A program made the translations under genes and the position numbers. The notes under the pieces were generated by a model. That model ran no database searches. It saw nothing but the letters and a program-made list of their open reading frames with translations, and was not told where the DNA came from. Shown piece by piece: positions 34,506 through 43,246 of a stretch of DNA of 49,372 nucleotides. The DNA is from Crocinitomix sp. (GTDB taxonomy: Bacteria; Bacteroidota; Bacteroidia; Flavobacteriales_D; Crocinitomicaceae). Location of the stretch: assembly GCA_013138735.1 (NCBI GenBank), contig WTCE01000097.1, positions 1 through 49,372 on the forward strand. Direction: 5' to 3'. The first letter of the stretch is position 1; each line of letters opens with the position of its first letter.

Positions 34506-34554
34506 CTTAATAATTGTTTCGTTGTGTCATCTTATTACGACGATTATTAAGATG
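34503..34554 (-). promoter_or_regulatory. 12-bp inverted repeat that pairs over the start codon of the glucosaminidase gene
   Basis: On the minus strand CATCTTAATAAT (34554-34543) is followed by its exact reverse complement ATTATTAAGATG (34514-34503), whose last three bases are the start codon. Between them lies a second imperfect copy TAATAAGATG (34537-34528) that could also pair with the first arm at 9 of 10 positions. Two exclusive hairpins are thus possible, one hiding the ATG and one leaving it open. Confidence 0.55.
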
Positions 34555-34608
34555 GGTTACAAAATTTAGAAATTTGTAAAATTTAGGTAGGGGGAATCTT
34601 TCATGATT

Positions 34609-35091
34609 TCAATCTCCACCATCATGCAATACTTGGTCGATAACAATGCAGGCGCAAAGAATTGAAACATGATCTTCTGAATCCAAAATATCAACCCCGT
34701 AACTATCCGTCCAAGTCCAATGTTTCTTACTGATTTTTGCTACCTCAACTCCACCCCGCATAAAGGTAAATTCGTGTGCCCAAAATGAACCTTCAATGGT
34801 ATAATCATTTGGTCCAGGAACATCTAGGGTGAATTTTTTATTAAACCAACTCCATTCTTTAATCACTTCGGCAAATAAATTTCCATCAATCATGATTTGG
34901 TATTGCGGTTTCCAAGACATGAGTTTTTGGCTTATGAAAGCCAATTCATTCTTGTTCTCATCCATAAAAGAAAGTTTGTTACCCCAAGAAAACGCCTTGC
35001 CTTTAACATAAAAACGTGGGTTTTTCTGCTCATCTTCAATACAAAAATCGCCGCCCCATGACCAAAATTTCTCTTTAATTCTATATACCAT
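34609..35091 (-). CDS. LURP-one-related (tubby-like beta-barrel) protein
   Basis: This 160-residue protein lacks a signal peptide and matches the LURP-one-related family. It starts YRIKEKFWSWGGDFCIEDEQ, followed by paired strands such as FYVKGKAFSWGNKLSFMDEN and ISQKLMSWKPQYQIMIDGNL. It also has the core FTLDVPGPNDYTIEGSFWAH and ISKKHWTWTDSYGVDI. Members fold as a 12-strand barrel around a helix, like tubby and scramblase proteins, and may bind phospholipids; the bacterial role is unknown. It is a single gene between the glucosaminidase and the plus-strand phosphatidylserine decarboxylase-like gene. Confidence 0.85.
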   Translation of the reverse strand: MVYRIKEKFWSWGGDFCIEDEQKNPRFYVKGKAFSWGNKLSFMDENKNELAFISQKLMSWKPQYQIMIDGNLFAEVIKEWSWFNKKFTLDVPGPNDYTIEGSFWAHEFTFMRGGVEVAKISKKHWTWTDSYGVDILDSEDHVSILCACIVIDQVLHDGGD

Positions 35092-35339
35092 TTATACTGT
35101 TTTGAATTTTTACAAAGAATTAAAAATAACAATTTTTAGGATGTACTGTTCACGTATTTATTCATGATTGTTTGAAACAGGTATTTCCTACCTAAAATAA
35201 ACAGTTGAAAATCAAGAGCTTTATCAAAAGTCACAATTGAAAGGTCTACATCTTTCTCATTGTGCTATTTATTTGAATTTCACCAGCGGATTCTGAAAAG
35301 CTGAACAAAATAGAGTAAGAAAATTAAAACTATAGTATT

Positions 35340-36626
35340 ATGACAAATGACAGCAGCAATATTCATGAACATACACACATTGTTCAAGAACTTAGAGACT
35401 TAATAAACAGCGAACCAATTTTGGAAGCAGCCCTTTTGGATTCTTTAAAGATTGCCGGATCAAAAGCAAAAACCGATTTAGACAACGAGCTATATTCTGC
35501 GATCGACCGTGTCTTTAAAGGAAATGGATGGCCGATTACAATTGAAGCTTATTTCAATTATTTAGATTTGTATGTGCGTTTAGTTCCAAACGAGGAGAAT
35601 GACCCATGCTATCCGGATGCATGGAAGAGTTCCCCAGGTAAAAATGGCTATAATCAAAAAGTATATGACCTATTATGTCAGTTTTATTGGTTAGTAGATC
35701 AGAGCGAACAAGGTTCAGCTAACACTTTGCAAAGCAATGCAGATTTTTCTGATTGGCTAGTTAAGTTTGCAAAAGCTTGGGGAACATTTTTAGACACACC
35801 TCCTTCATTAACGCATGAAACGTTGAACTCGTTTAAGTATGACATCATGTATAATTTCAATCTGTATTCAGACGGAGCAACATCTTGGCATACCTTTAAC
35901 CAGTTTTTTTATCGCGAATTCAATCAAGCCGATCCAAACACTGGCATTACACCATTGCGTCCTATTGCAGAACCTAATAATAATCAAACGATTGTTGCTG
36001 GAGCGGATTGTACTTTTAAAGAAAACTATGCAATTGATGAATCTGGGAATGTTTTAGGCAAGGATTATAGTCCAACAAATGTTTCTTTAAAAGGAACCCA
36101 CTCAATTGGCACAGTTGATGAATTATTGGCAGGAAGCGAATACGCAAAGGATTTTTACGGCGGAACATTCGTTCATTATTTCTTGAGCCCATTTGATTAC
36201 CACCGCTTTCATACGCCAGTTGCTGGAACTGTTTTAGAAATAGAAGCTGTTCCAGGCGAAGTGTTTTTAAATGTTCGAATGTCAGGCGGACAATGGCATG
36301 CTCCTGACGGTGCTGGAGATGGTTATGAATTTTCTCAAGCACGTGGCTTGGTGATTATGGATGCTGGCCCTGTTGTTGGAAAAGTGGCTGTATTACCCAT
36401 TGGAATGGCACAAGTTTCAGGAGTAAAAATGAATACAGAACTTAAAGGTCAAAACGTAATTAAAGGGCAAGAATTTGGGAAGTTTAAATTTGGTGGTTCT
36501 GATATCATTCTCTTATTTCAAAAAGCCCCAGACTTGTATTTATTCAAGAGGGATCCTGCGCATGCTCCTATTCACTTTCAATACGGCCAAACGGTTGCGT
36601 ATTGGAATGAAGCGAATCAGGGATAA
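35340..36626 (+). CDS. Phosphatidylserine decarboxylase-like protein with an N-terminal extension domain
   Basis: This 428-residue protein has two parts. The first 170 residues (HIVQELRDLINSEPILEAAL to DIMYNFNLYSDG) resemble the PSDC domain placed before decarboxylases in fungal tryptophan decarboxylase PsiD-like proteins. The remainder is a phosphatidylserine decarboxylase domain, with FVHYFLSPFDYHRFHTPVAG (catalytic region with the conserved His) and VAVLPIGMAQVSGV. The self-cleavage site is GQEFGKFKFGGSDIILLFQK, where the usual LGST/GGSS is GGSD. Cleavage before Ser would create the pyruvoyl cofactor. The substrate could be phosphatidylserine or an aromatic amino acid. A good terminator follows. 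Confidence 0.88.
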   Translation: MTNDSSNIHEHTHIVQELRDLINSEPILEAALLDSLKIAGSKAKTDLDNELYSAIDRVFKGNGWPITIEAYFNYLDLYVRLVPNEENDPCYPDAWKSSPGKNGYNQKVYDLLCQFYWLVDQSEQGSANTLQSNADFSDWLVKFAKAWGTFLDTPPSLTHETLNSFKYDIMYNFNLYSDGATSWHTFNQFFYREFNQADPNTGITPLRPIAEPNNNQTIVAGADCTFKENYAIDESGNVLGKDYSPTNVSLKGTHSIGTVDELLAGSEYAKDFYGGTFVHYFLSPFDYHRFHTPVAGTVLEIEAVPGEVFLNVRMSGGQWHAPDGAGDGYEFSQARGLVIMDAGPVVGKVAVLPIGMAQVSGVKMNTELKGQNVIKGQEFGKFKFGGSDIILLFQKAPDLYLFKRDPAHAPIHFQYGQTVAYWNEANQG

Positions 36627-36654
36627 TTGATTTTTTTTTGCACACAACACAGAG

Positions 36655-36683
36655 GTCGTGTAAACTGTTATGGTTTATACGAC
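36655..36683 (+). terminator. Intrinsic terminator of the decarboxylase-like gene
   Basis: GTCGTGTAAA (36655-36664) pairs with TTTATACGAC (36674-36683) as a 10-bp stem with one G-U pair and a 9-nt loop. TTTTGCTTTT follows. Confidence 0.75.
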
Positions 36684-36725
36684 TTTTGCTTTTAACCTGA
36701 ATGCTAAAAGTTTGATTGGAACAAT

Positions 36726-37265
36726 TTATTTAACCCGCTCATAATGGCTTTGCACAACTTCCTCCAAAAACACTTCTGTTTTCAAGTGTTTAAATTGTAA
36801 TGAATTTGGCAAAATGTCAAACAAAGAGAATCCTCCTCCCAATACAATTGGCATGGTTGTAATTCTCAATTCATCAATTAAATCCGCTTTCAAAAAGTTT
36901 TGCACGACCCTACCGCCGTCAACATATAATTTGAAATAACCCAAGTCATGAATTTTTTTCACGAGTTCAATTTCGGAACCATACAATAATGTCACTTTAG
37001 CTTTCAGACCTTCAGGAATTTCTTTTAATGAATGACTCAAGACAAAAACAGGCTTGCTATAAGGCCAATCTCCATCAAATCCTAATACAGTTTCAAACGT
37101 AGTTTTACCCATTACAATGGCGTCTATTTCTTCCATTAAGTTGAAATAGCCCATATCATTGTTTTCTGGGTTCGGAATTGCATGCAACCAATCTAATTCA
37201 CCATTTTTTCCCGCGATAAAGCCGTCAATACTTTTGGCAATAAAGACGATATTTTTTTGTTTCAT
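36726..37265 (-). CDS. RibD C-terminal / dihydrofolate-reductase-like oxidoreductase
   Basis: The 179-residue product from the ATG at 37265 (MKQKNIVFIAKSIDGFIAGK) matches the RibD-C/DHFR-like family. It has DGFIAGKNGELDWLHA and IVMGKTTFETVLGFDGDWPY, and ends with LYVDGGRVVQNFLKADLIDE followed by ELRITTMPIVLGGG. The frame is open upstream to a Met at 37310, but that extra segment is hydrophobic and unlike the family, so 37265 (or 37274) is the better start. Members reduce substrates with NADPH; riboflavin reduction is not established for stand-alone copies. It is convergent with the decarboxylase-like gene. Confidence 0.85.
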   Translation of the reverse strand: MKQKNIVFIAKSIDGFIAGKNGELDWLHAIPNPENNDMGYFNLMEEIDAIVMGKTTFETVLGFDGDWPYSKPVFVLSHSLKEIPEGLKAKVTLLYGSEIELVKKIHDLGYFKLYVDGGRVVQNFLKADLIDELRITTMPIVLGGGFSLFDILPNSLQFKHLKTEVFLEEVVQSHYERVK

Positions 37266-37402
37266 TTTAACCATTTTAAGAACGCAAAACAATTTAGCTA
37301 TAAAAGTCAAGAATAATAGATTGGATTAAAAAAATCCAGCAAAAATGAAGTGATTATTCGTGAACTTGATTAAATTCAAATCTCCATTAAAAAAAACCAA
37401 TT

Positions 37403-38053
37403 ATGAAAATCCTTTCAATATTCATTGTTTTAGCCCTATTTGCTTGTTCACCTTCATCAGAATCTGCAACAGAAGAAATTAACAATACGAATTTAAGCTC
37501 AGAAGAGGGGGGAGAAAACCCTATCGAAGAAGAAATTATTTACGAAGAACCACCCGTTGAAGAACCAATAGCTGCTGAATTTAACACGGTTGAAACGGCA
37601 GAATATGAAATCGCTGACTGGGATAATTACATGGATGATATGACCAAAGATTTTTCATTCGTAATTATAATTTCCACAAAGAGTTATGACGCAGCTCTTG
37701 AAAGAGCCAAAGACGCCGCAACGAAATTAAATTATCCATTAAATCTTCGAGACTTACATCAAAATGACGAATCTGGACTGTCTTTACCAGTTCTAGTTTG
37801 CGAATCGATTTGTGGAGGCGGAGCTGTAGAATATCCGCAATACTTGCCACGAAGTGATTATGGTGATTCGAAATACGTTTCCGTAGAATATTCAAACGGA
37901 TTTGACGGATTTAATCCCGGCTATTATATTGTGGTGGTCGCAAGTGGCGAAAAGGGTGATCCTGTTATTCAAGAAGCTTTGGAAGAAGCACAGCAATATT
38001 ATGATGATGCCTATGCAAAAACTTGCGGCGTTTGGATGGGATGTGGCTGTTAA
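37403..38053 (+). CDS. Predicted lipoprotein with SPOR-like domain and Cys-rich tail, unknown function
   Basis: This 216-residue protein has a lipoprotein signal (lipobox LFAC, Cys 15). An acidic, Glu/Pro-rich linker follows (about residues 20-60). The folded part (residues 75-200) has a beta-alpha-beta pattern (SFVIIISTKSYDAALERAKD to YIVVVASGEKGDPVIQEALE) that recalls SPOR-like domains, but I cannot confirm it. Cysteines cluster in two spots, LVCESICGGG and the C-terminal tail TCGVWMGCGC. Function is unknown. Confidence 0.68.
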   Translation: MKILSIFIVLALFACSPSSESATEEINNTNLSSEEGGENPIEEEIIYEEPPVEEPIAAEFNTVETAEYEIADWDNYMDDMTKDFSFVIIISTKSYDAALERAKDAATKLNYPLNLRDLHQNDESGLSLPVLVCESICGGGAVEYPQYLPRSDYGDSKYVSVEYSNGFDGFNPGYYIVVVASGEKGDPVIQEALEEAQQYYDDAYAKTCGVWMGCGC

Positions 38054-38080
38054 AATTCAAATAGTACTTTAAACAAAATT

Positions 38081-38884
38081 TTACAAATCTCCGCGATCTG
38101 GACTAACACCTCGTTTTCTTTTATCGGGATACCAAGGTGTGCGGTAATCTTGCATAATCAAGGGGTCGTATCTCCTGTGTTTTCTTTTCATCCTCTCTCT
38201 TTCATTATGCATCTTTCTGGATTTTCTACTCTTTTTTAGCGGTATCGCTAAACTATTGCTCGCGTAGGGAGGTTGAGCACCAACATTATAAGAGTATGCG
38301 ATTGATCGATCCCTCTTACCTCTTATGCTCCTTGATTTTCTAACATATTTAGACCGCTCACGATCAAAGGTTCCATGTCCTCTCCAACTCGGATTCCCTT
38401 TTGGAGTTCTATGCCGGGCATAAACATTTCTGCTTACAGATGTCGGATGTGCAAATTCTAAAACCTTTCCTTTTTTATCTTTAACCATATGTCCCATGCC
38501 ATGAGTGGAATGTCTCGTTTTATGAGATTGCCTTAATAAATTACGCATGCTTCGCTCACGGTTTAATAGGAGTCTACATTCTTGAAACGTCACCTCACAG
38601 CTAATCATTTCATCTTTTCCTGGATCGATATAATGAAAGATCCTCTTGAATTTCTTTTTGTCATTCGCTCTAATTGCTCCCACCAGTTTATCTTCTACTT
38701 TTCTATCCAATATGCGTTGCACTATTCCATTTTTCACTGTGCTTTTAATCAGAACCGCATTTTTCTTCTGCAATTGGGTTATTGATCGATTATCTACGAG
38801 TGCTTTCGCTTTTGAAACGTTCCTTTGATGTCCAATGGGTTGATGGGTAGTCTTATTTTGATCTTTTTTAGATTCGCTGTACAT
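38081..38884 (-). CDS. Highly basic protein with an injection-system-cargo-like N-terminal motif
   Basis: This 267-residue protein has no signal peptide. Residues 27-60 (KALVDNRSITQLQKKNAVLI and NGIVQRILD) resemble the VDNRPEAIAQRKLQ...VVQR motif that I recall at the N-terminus of DUF4157-type and extracellular contractile injection system cargo proteins. The C-terminal 150 residues are extremely basic and contain THGMGHMVKDKKGKVLEFAH, HPTSVSRNVYARHRTPKG and NPSWRGHGTFDRERS. His, Arg and Asp are spaced as in a possible nuclease, but I cannot identify a catalytic core. It is likely an effector or toxin-like protein; no immunity partner or injection apparatus is in the window. Confidence 0.62.
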   Translation of the reverse strand: MYSESKKDQNKTTHQPIGHQRNVSKAKALVDNRSITQLQKKNAVLIKSTVKNGIVQRILDRKVEDKLVGAIRANDKKKFKRIFHYIDPGKDEMISCEVTFQECRLLLNRERSMRNLLRQSHKTRHSTHGMGHMVKDKKGKVLEFAHPTSVSRNVYARHRTPKGNPSWRGHGTFDRERSKYVRKSRSIRGKRDRSIAYSYNVGAQPPYASNSLAIPLKKSRKSRKMHNERERMKRKHRRYDPLIMQDYRTPWYPDKRKRGVSPDRGDL

Positions 38885-39087
38885 GTCAATAACTATTGCT
38901 TGAGTTCATTTTAAAGCTAAAGCAATTACATGAGAGAATGAAATAAGAAATTAAGTTTTAAGGCACTTGTCTATGAATTGTATACGCTACATCAATAACT
39001 AAGCATTTGCAAACACTTTTTTTGAATAAAATGGACTCTTTTTTTGTAGAAAGGAAGATGCAAAGATCTTAAGTGTAACTATTTAAT

Positions 39088-39110
39088 AACCTGAACTCGA
39101 CTATAACAAA
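39088..39110 (+). repeat. Solo end of the MITE-like element family
   Basis: The 23 bp at 39088-39110 match the left terminal repeat at 18051-18073 at 20 of 23 positions, including AACCTGA and CTCGACTAT. No second end is found within 500 bp. It sits in the 249-bp spacer between the basic cargo-like gene and yaaA and could be a relic of an older insertion. Nothing else is recognisable in that spacer. Confidence 0.5.
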
Positions 39111-39133
39111 ACGTTCAATTACACTTGATAATA

Positions 39134-39919
39134 TTAAGGCCTTTTACTTCTTAAATACACAAACTCAGCATCCGAACTATCATTTGGTGAAAATTCATAT
39201 CCTTCGCCATCAAACGCTTTTAGATGTTCGGCCTTTTCAATTTTATTTTGGATGATGAATCGCGTCATTCTGCCGCGAGACATTTTTGCGAAAGTCATAT
39301 TTACTTTGAACTCACCATCTTTATTGATGTCTTTAAAAACGGGCGTAATAATTTCAATGTCCTTAAGGTTATTCAATTTAGCGGCTTTAAAATATTCAGC
39401 CGAAGCAACATTTACCAATAAATTACTGCCTTCTTCTTTTAACTCAGCTGCCAATTGATTATGAATTTTATCTCCCCAAAACTTATAAAGATTCGTCACT
39501 TTTGGCGTTACTTTAAATGAGGTTCCCATTTCTAGTCTGTACGGCTGAATTAAATCAAAAGGTTTTAATAAACCATATAGTCCAGATAGAATTCTTAAGC
39601 GATTTTGTCCTTCTTCTTGCTCGGCCTTAGAAAGTTCCGCAAACCTTAATCCTTGATAGGCAGCCCCACTAAAAATGAATCCTGCAGGTATACTATTCTC
39701 TGTGTTAAACGCCTCTGAAAAATTTTGAAAACGGTCATAATTCAAAGCCGCAATATCATTGCTCACTCCCATTAATTTGGAAATTTGCCTTGCCGATAGT
39801 TTCTTCAATTTTTTAGCCAAACGAAAGGTATCTTCTTTAAAAGGGATTGATGTTAGCGAAATATCGCCATAAATTACTTCTTCGTTTAATGACTTTGCTG
39901 GGGAAAGTATAATTTTCAT
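39134..39919 (-). CDS. yaaA: Peroxide-stress protein YaaA (DUF328)
   Basis: This 261-residue protein matches YaaA over its length. It begins MKIILSPAKSLN, has LSARQISKLMGVSNDIAALN and FIFSGAAYQGL, then RILSGLYGLLKPFDLIQPYRLEMG and FWGDKIHNQL. YaaA is a DNA-binding, iron-limiting factor that protects Escherichia coli from hydrogen peroxide by lowering free iron. It lies next to the methionine sulfoxide reductase fusion on the same strand, 100 bp downstream and past a terminator, so they share a theme but not a transcript. Confidence 0.93.
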   Translation of the reverse strand: MKIILSPAKSLNEEVIYGDISLTSIPFKEDTFRLAKKLKKLSARQISKLMGVSNDIAALNYDRFQNFSEAFNTENSIPAGFIFSGAAYQGLRFAELSKAEQEEGQNRLRILSGLYGLLKPFDLIQPYRLEMGTSFKVTPKVTNLYKFWGDKIHNQLAAELKEEGSNLLVNVASAEYFKAAKLNNLKDIEIITPVFKDINKDGEFKVNMTFAKMSRGRMTRFIIQNKIEKAEHLKAFDGEGYEFSPNDSSDAEFVYLRSKRP

Positions 39920-39976
39920 TGTTTATTTATTGATCATCAATAGACTATAAATTTAGTGATTTGAAGTAAAAAACGC

Positions 39977-40001
39977 CACATAATTCTACACCAATTATGT
40001 G
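39977..40001 (-). terminator. Intrinsic terminator of the MsrB-MsrA gene
   Basis: CACATAATT (39977-39985) and AATTATGTG (39993-40001) form a perfect 9-bp stem with a 7-nt loop. On the minus strand it is followed by GGCGTTTTTT, 18 nt past the msrBA stop. Confidence 0.8.
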
Positions 40002-40019
40002 ACGTCAATTCAACTTCTT

Positions 40020-41063
40020 TTAGAAACGTTTTGTATATCCGTGACAATAAGGAGTCCCTCCTTTATTTGTATAATAATGTTCGTGGTAATCTTCTCCATC
40101 CCAAAACTTTGTGGCTTTGGTAATGTTAGTGGCAACTTTGAGTCCTTTCTCCTCTAAAGTGGCCTTTAATTTTTCTGCAATTACTTTTTGATCCTCATTT
40201 AAATAAAAAATTTCCGTTCTATACTGATCTCCAATATCTGGTCCTTGTCGATTGACCTGGGTTGGGTCGTGTGTTTCAAAAAATAGCTTACACAAGGTTT
40301 CATAATCGGTTTTTGAAGGATCGTATACTACTTTCACCGCTTCTGCATGTCCTGTGGTATGCGCACACACTTCTGCATAGGTTGGATTTTCTTTTGTTCC
40401 GCCGATATAGCCAACTTGGGTTGAAATCACACCCGCCTCTTTTTCGAGAAAATACTCAGTACCCCAAAAACAGCCTGAAGCAAATATTGCTATTTCCGTT
40501 TCTATCGTTTGATTTGTTTCTGTTTGATTATTATTTTTTAGTTGGGCCTCTGTTAGAAAATTTAGGGAAATTGAATTCACACAATGCCTTGTACTCTTTT
40601 TTGTAAATCCTTCGCCATAAAAGGCATGTCCTAAATGTCCTTTACAATTATTGCAAACTATCTCTTCTCTTTGTCCATCCGCATCTTTAACCAACTCAAC
40701 CGACCCTTCAATAAAGTCATCAAAAGAAGGCCAACCTGTTCCCGATTCAAATTTACTATCAGAAGTAAAGAGATGTGCATTACAGCGTTTGCATTGGTAA
40801 ACTCCGTCGGCATGATTGTCTACATATAATCCCGTCCCAGGATATTCTGTTCCTTTATAGACAATAACATTTGCCTCTGCTGCAGTTAATTTATTCCAAG
40901 CAGTACTATCTTCTATCTCATTTTGAACCATATCTGATGAGAACATCACATTATTATTGAATGTCTGGTCTGGATTATTAGATGTGGAGGTTTGATTCTG
41001 TGCTTGTCCGCAACTCGAAAATAAAAGCAAGGCGGTTGCAAATGTCATTACTAAGGTCTTCAT
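40020..41063 (-). CDS. msrBA: Bifunctional peptide-methionine sulfoxide reductase MsrB-MsrA, lipoprotein
   Basis: This 347-residue protein has a lipoprotein signal (lipobox LFSSC, Cys 18), which places it in the periplasm. The MsrB domain (about residues 54-170) has zinc CxxC pairs at CKRC (91-94) and CNNC (137-140) and the catalytic Cys in STRHCVNSISLNF (Cys 161). The MsrA domain (about 190-347) has the catalytic GCFWG (Cys 198). It also has GYIGGTKENPTYAEVCAHTT and HDPTQVNRQGPDIGDQYRT. The two halves reduce R- and S-methionine sulfoxide. The fused order is B then A, the reverse of many fusions. It protects envelope proteins from oxidation. A terminator follows. Confidence 0.95.
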   Translation of the reverse strand: MKTLVMTFATALLLFSSCGQAQNQTSTSNNPDQTFNNNVMFSSDMVQNEIEDSTAWNKLTAAEANVIVYKGTEYPGTGLYVDNHADGVYQCKRCNAHLFTSDSKFESGTGWPSFDDFIEGSVELVKDADGQREEIVCNNCKGHLGHAFYGEGFTKKSTRHCVNSISLNFLTEAQLKNNNQTETNQTIETEIAIFASGCFWGTEYFLEKEAGVISTQVGYIGGTKENPTYAEVCAHTTGHAEAVKVVYDPSKTDYETLCKLFFETHDPTQVNRQGPDIGDQYRTEIFYLNEDQKVIAEKLKATLEEKGLKVATNITKATKFWDGEDYHEHYYTNKGGTPYCHGYTKRF

Positions 41064-41244
41064 AATCTTCTTAATTTATGTAATTAATTATTAAAAGGAG
41101 ATACTTTATAGTCGTTTAAGCCTTTGTTCAATTACAAGTATAATCATAACAAATGTTAAATAGGAATTGTTTTAAAAAGCCGTTTATTATTAACCTGTAT
41201 TCTATGAATCCTTATCTTGCATTCAGAAAAACTTTCAGCAATTC

Positions 41245-43071
41245 ATGCAAGAACGCATTAAGAACCTCAAAAAAGCCATTGAATTTGAACGCCAAGAAGA
41301 ATTGGACCGTTTTGCTGACCTCATTAACGAACAGACGATTAAAGAACGGATTTCGGCCGGAATAACGCTTTATCCCGTTGAGTTCACCAATGAGAAGTAC
41401 ACGGCTTTTGAAGATTTACTGCTTGAGTTTAAAATCAATGAGAATCAAGACCCTTATCAATTTTCATCCAATGGAAAAGTGAGTCTTTTTTCCGAAAATA
41501 ATTCAGAGAGCGTTGAAGGGGTAGTTGCCAGTTTCAAACACGGCGTGCTTTCAATACAATTAGGACAGAGTGAAAAACCAGATTGGATAAAATCTGGCAA
41601 ATTGGGATTAAATGCTTTGCCAGATACAAGGACTGCAGACATTCAACTGGCTACCTTAAAAACAATTGAAGCGGGTGAGTTGCGACTAGCCAATCTTTTT
41701 TATAGCATTGGTTCTAAACAAGAATATGCTGTTGACTCGCTTGAATTTGATGGTTTCAATCCATCACAAAACATGGCTATCAATCAGCTAATGTCCAAAA
41801 ATCCATTTCATATTATACACGGCCCACCTGGTACAGGGAAGACAAAAACTTTGGTTCAGGCAATTGTTCAATTAGCGGCAAGTGGTAAAAAAATAATGGT
41901 TGCAGCTCCTTCTAATGCGGCGGTAGATCATATTACGCATGCAATCGCTCAGGAGAACTCGGCGCTTGTGCGCATGGGAAATTCTTTCAAAATTTCAGAA
42001 AAGGCTTTACCTTTTACATTAAAGTCGCAGGTTTTAAACAGTCCATTTATGGATGTGATAAAACGCTTAAAAAAAGATGCCGAGTCCATACGGAAAAAGG
42101 CGTTTAAATACAAAAGAAACTTTGACAAAGAAGCTTATGCAGAGCGAAAAAGGTTGCGTTATGAGTTGAAAGAAATTCGGCGAGACATTCGGAAAATGGA
42201 GCAAGACATGTCGCTTGGATTTATTAATGGCGCACAAATTATTACTGGAACATTTATTGGCTTGCAGGATAAAAAATTGCGCCATTTACAAGTTGACGCC
42301 GTTTTTATTGACGAGGCGGGGCAAGCTGTTGAACCTTCTATTTGGACAGTGGCGCATTACGCTCCACAACTTTTCATGGCTGGCGATCCTTTGCAGTTAC
42401 CTCCTACACTATTCACGAATAAAGCAAAGGCATTAGGTTTAGGGATTTCCTTAATTGAGCAGGGAATTAAATTAGAGATTCCAACCACTTTATTGGATAT
42501 TCAATACCGCATGAATCATAAAATTATGCAGTTTTCCAATGCGCAATTTTATGAAGGAAAACTAAGGGCGCACGAAAGTGTTACCGAGCAAACTTTAATC
42601 GCCGAGGAATATGAACCAATTGAATTTATTGACACGGCTGGATGCGGATTCAATGAACAAAAAGATAGTTCTGGCGGAATTTCCAATCCAGGAGAAATTG
42701 AAATCGTTCAAAAACGATTGGCAGAAATTAACTTAGAAAATATTTCAGTCGGCATTATATCTCCGTATCGAAGACAAATAGCGCTTTTGGAAGAAACCAT
42801 TTCAGAGCAAGGTAATCAAGCGCAAACCATAGACAGCTTTCAAGGACAAGAAAAGGAACTCATAATTGTTTCATTGGTGCGTTCAAATGAGAAGGGAATT
42901 ATTGGTTTTTTAAAAGACTATCGAAGAATGAATGTCGCCATGACACGAGCCAAAAAGAAACTCATCATAATTGGTGACTCGGCAACGATTGGCAACGATA
43001 CGTTTTATGAGAGTTTGTTAGATTATATTGAAAAGCACGGGACGTACCGCAGTGCTTGGGAATATAATTAG
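41245..43071 (+). CDS. Superfamily 1B helicase of the IGHMBP2/Dna2/Upf1 type
   Basis: This 608-residue protein has the SF1B motifs in order. These are a Q-like motif LNPSQNMAINQLM, Walker A GPPGTGKT (193-200), AAPSNAAVDHI (Ia), and motif II IDEAGQAVEPS. GDPLQLPPTLF (III), QYRMNHKIMQFSN (IV), TIDSFQGQEKELIIVS (V) and NVAMTRAKKKLIIIGD (VI) follow. The N-terminal 90 residues form the small beta-barrel domain that precedes the RecA folds in this group. Such enzymes unwind DNA or RNA 5' to 3' using ATP; the bacterial role is undefined. No partner nuclease is adjacent. The preceding overlapping frame at 41153 is a shadow. Confidence 0.92.
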   Translation: MQERIKNLKKAIEFERQEELDRFADLINEQTIKERISAGITLYPVEFTNEKYTAFEDLLLEFKINENQDPYQFSSNGKVSLFSENNSESVEGVVASFKHGVLSIQLGQSEKPDWIKSGKLGLNALPDTRTADIQLATLKTIEAGELRLANLFYSIGSKQEYAVDSLEFDGFNPSQNMAINQLMSKNPFHIIHGPPGTGKTKTLVQAIVQLAASGKKIMVAAPSNAAVDHITHAIAQENSALVRMGNSFKISEKALPFTLKSQVLNSPFMDVIKRLKKDAESIRKKAFKYKRNFDKEAYAERKRLRYELKEIRRDIRKMEQDMSLGFINGAQIITGTFIGLQDKKLRHLQVDAVFIDEAGQAVEPSIWTVAHYAPQLFMAGDPLQLPPTLFTNKAKALGLGISLIEQGIKLEIPTTLLDIQYRMNHKIMQFSNAQFYEGKLRAHESVTEQTLIAEEYEPIEFIDTAGCGFNEQKDSSGGISNPGEIEIVQKRLAEINLENISVGIISPYRRQIALLEETISEQGNQAQTIDSFQGQEKELIIVSLVRSNEKGIIGFLKDYRRMNVAMTRAKKKLIIIGDSATIGNDTFYESLLDYIEKHGTYRSAWEYN

Positions 43072-43246
43072 TATTTAGTATTTGTCTATAAAATCCGATT
43101 TCCGCGTTACGCTTGCCCATAAATTGATTGTTTACAAGCCTTGAACTCGAACTTTTATAACTCAAACACTTGACGGCGGTGTAAAAAATCATTTTATTGC
43201 AGTCTCTGCGAAGCAGCTATGAAATATAGGTTTTGTTAGCTACGTT

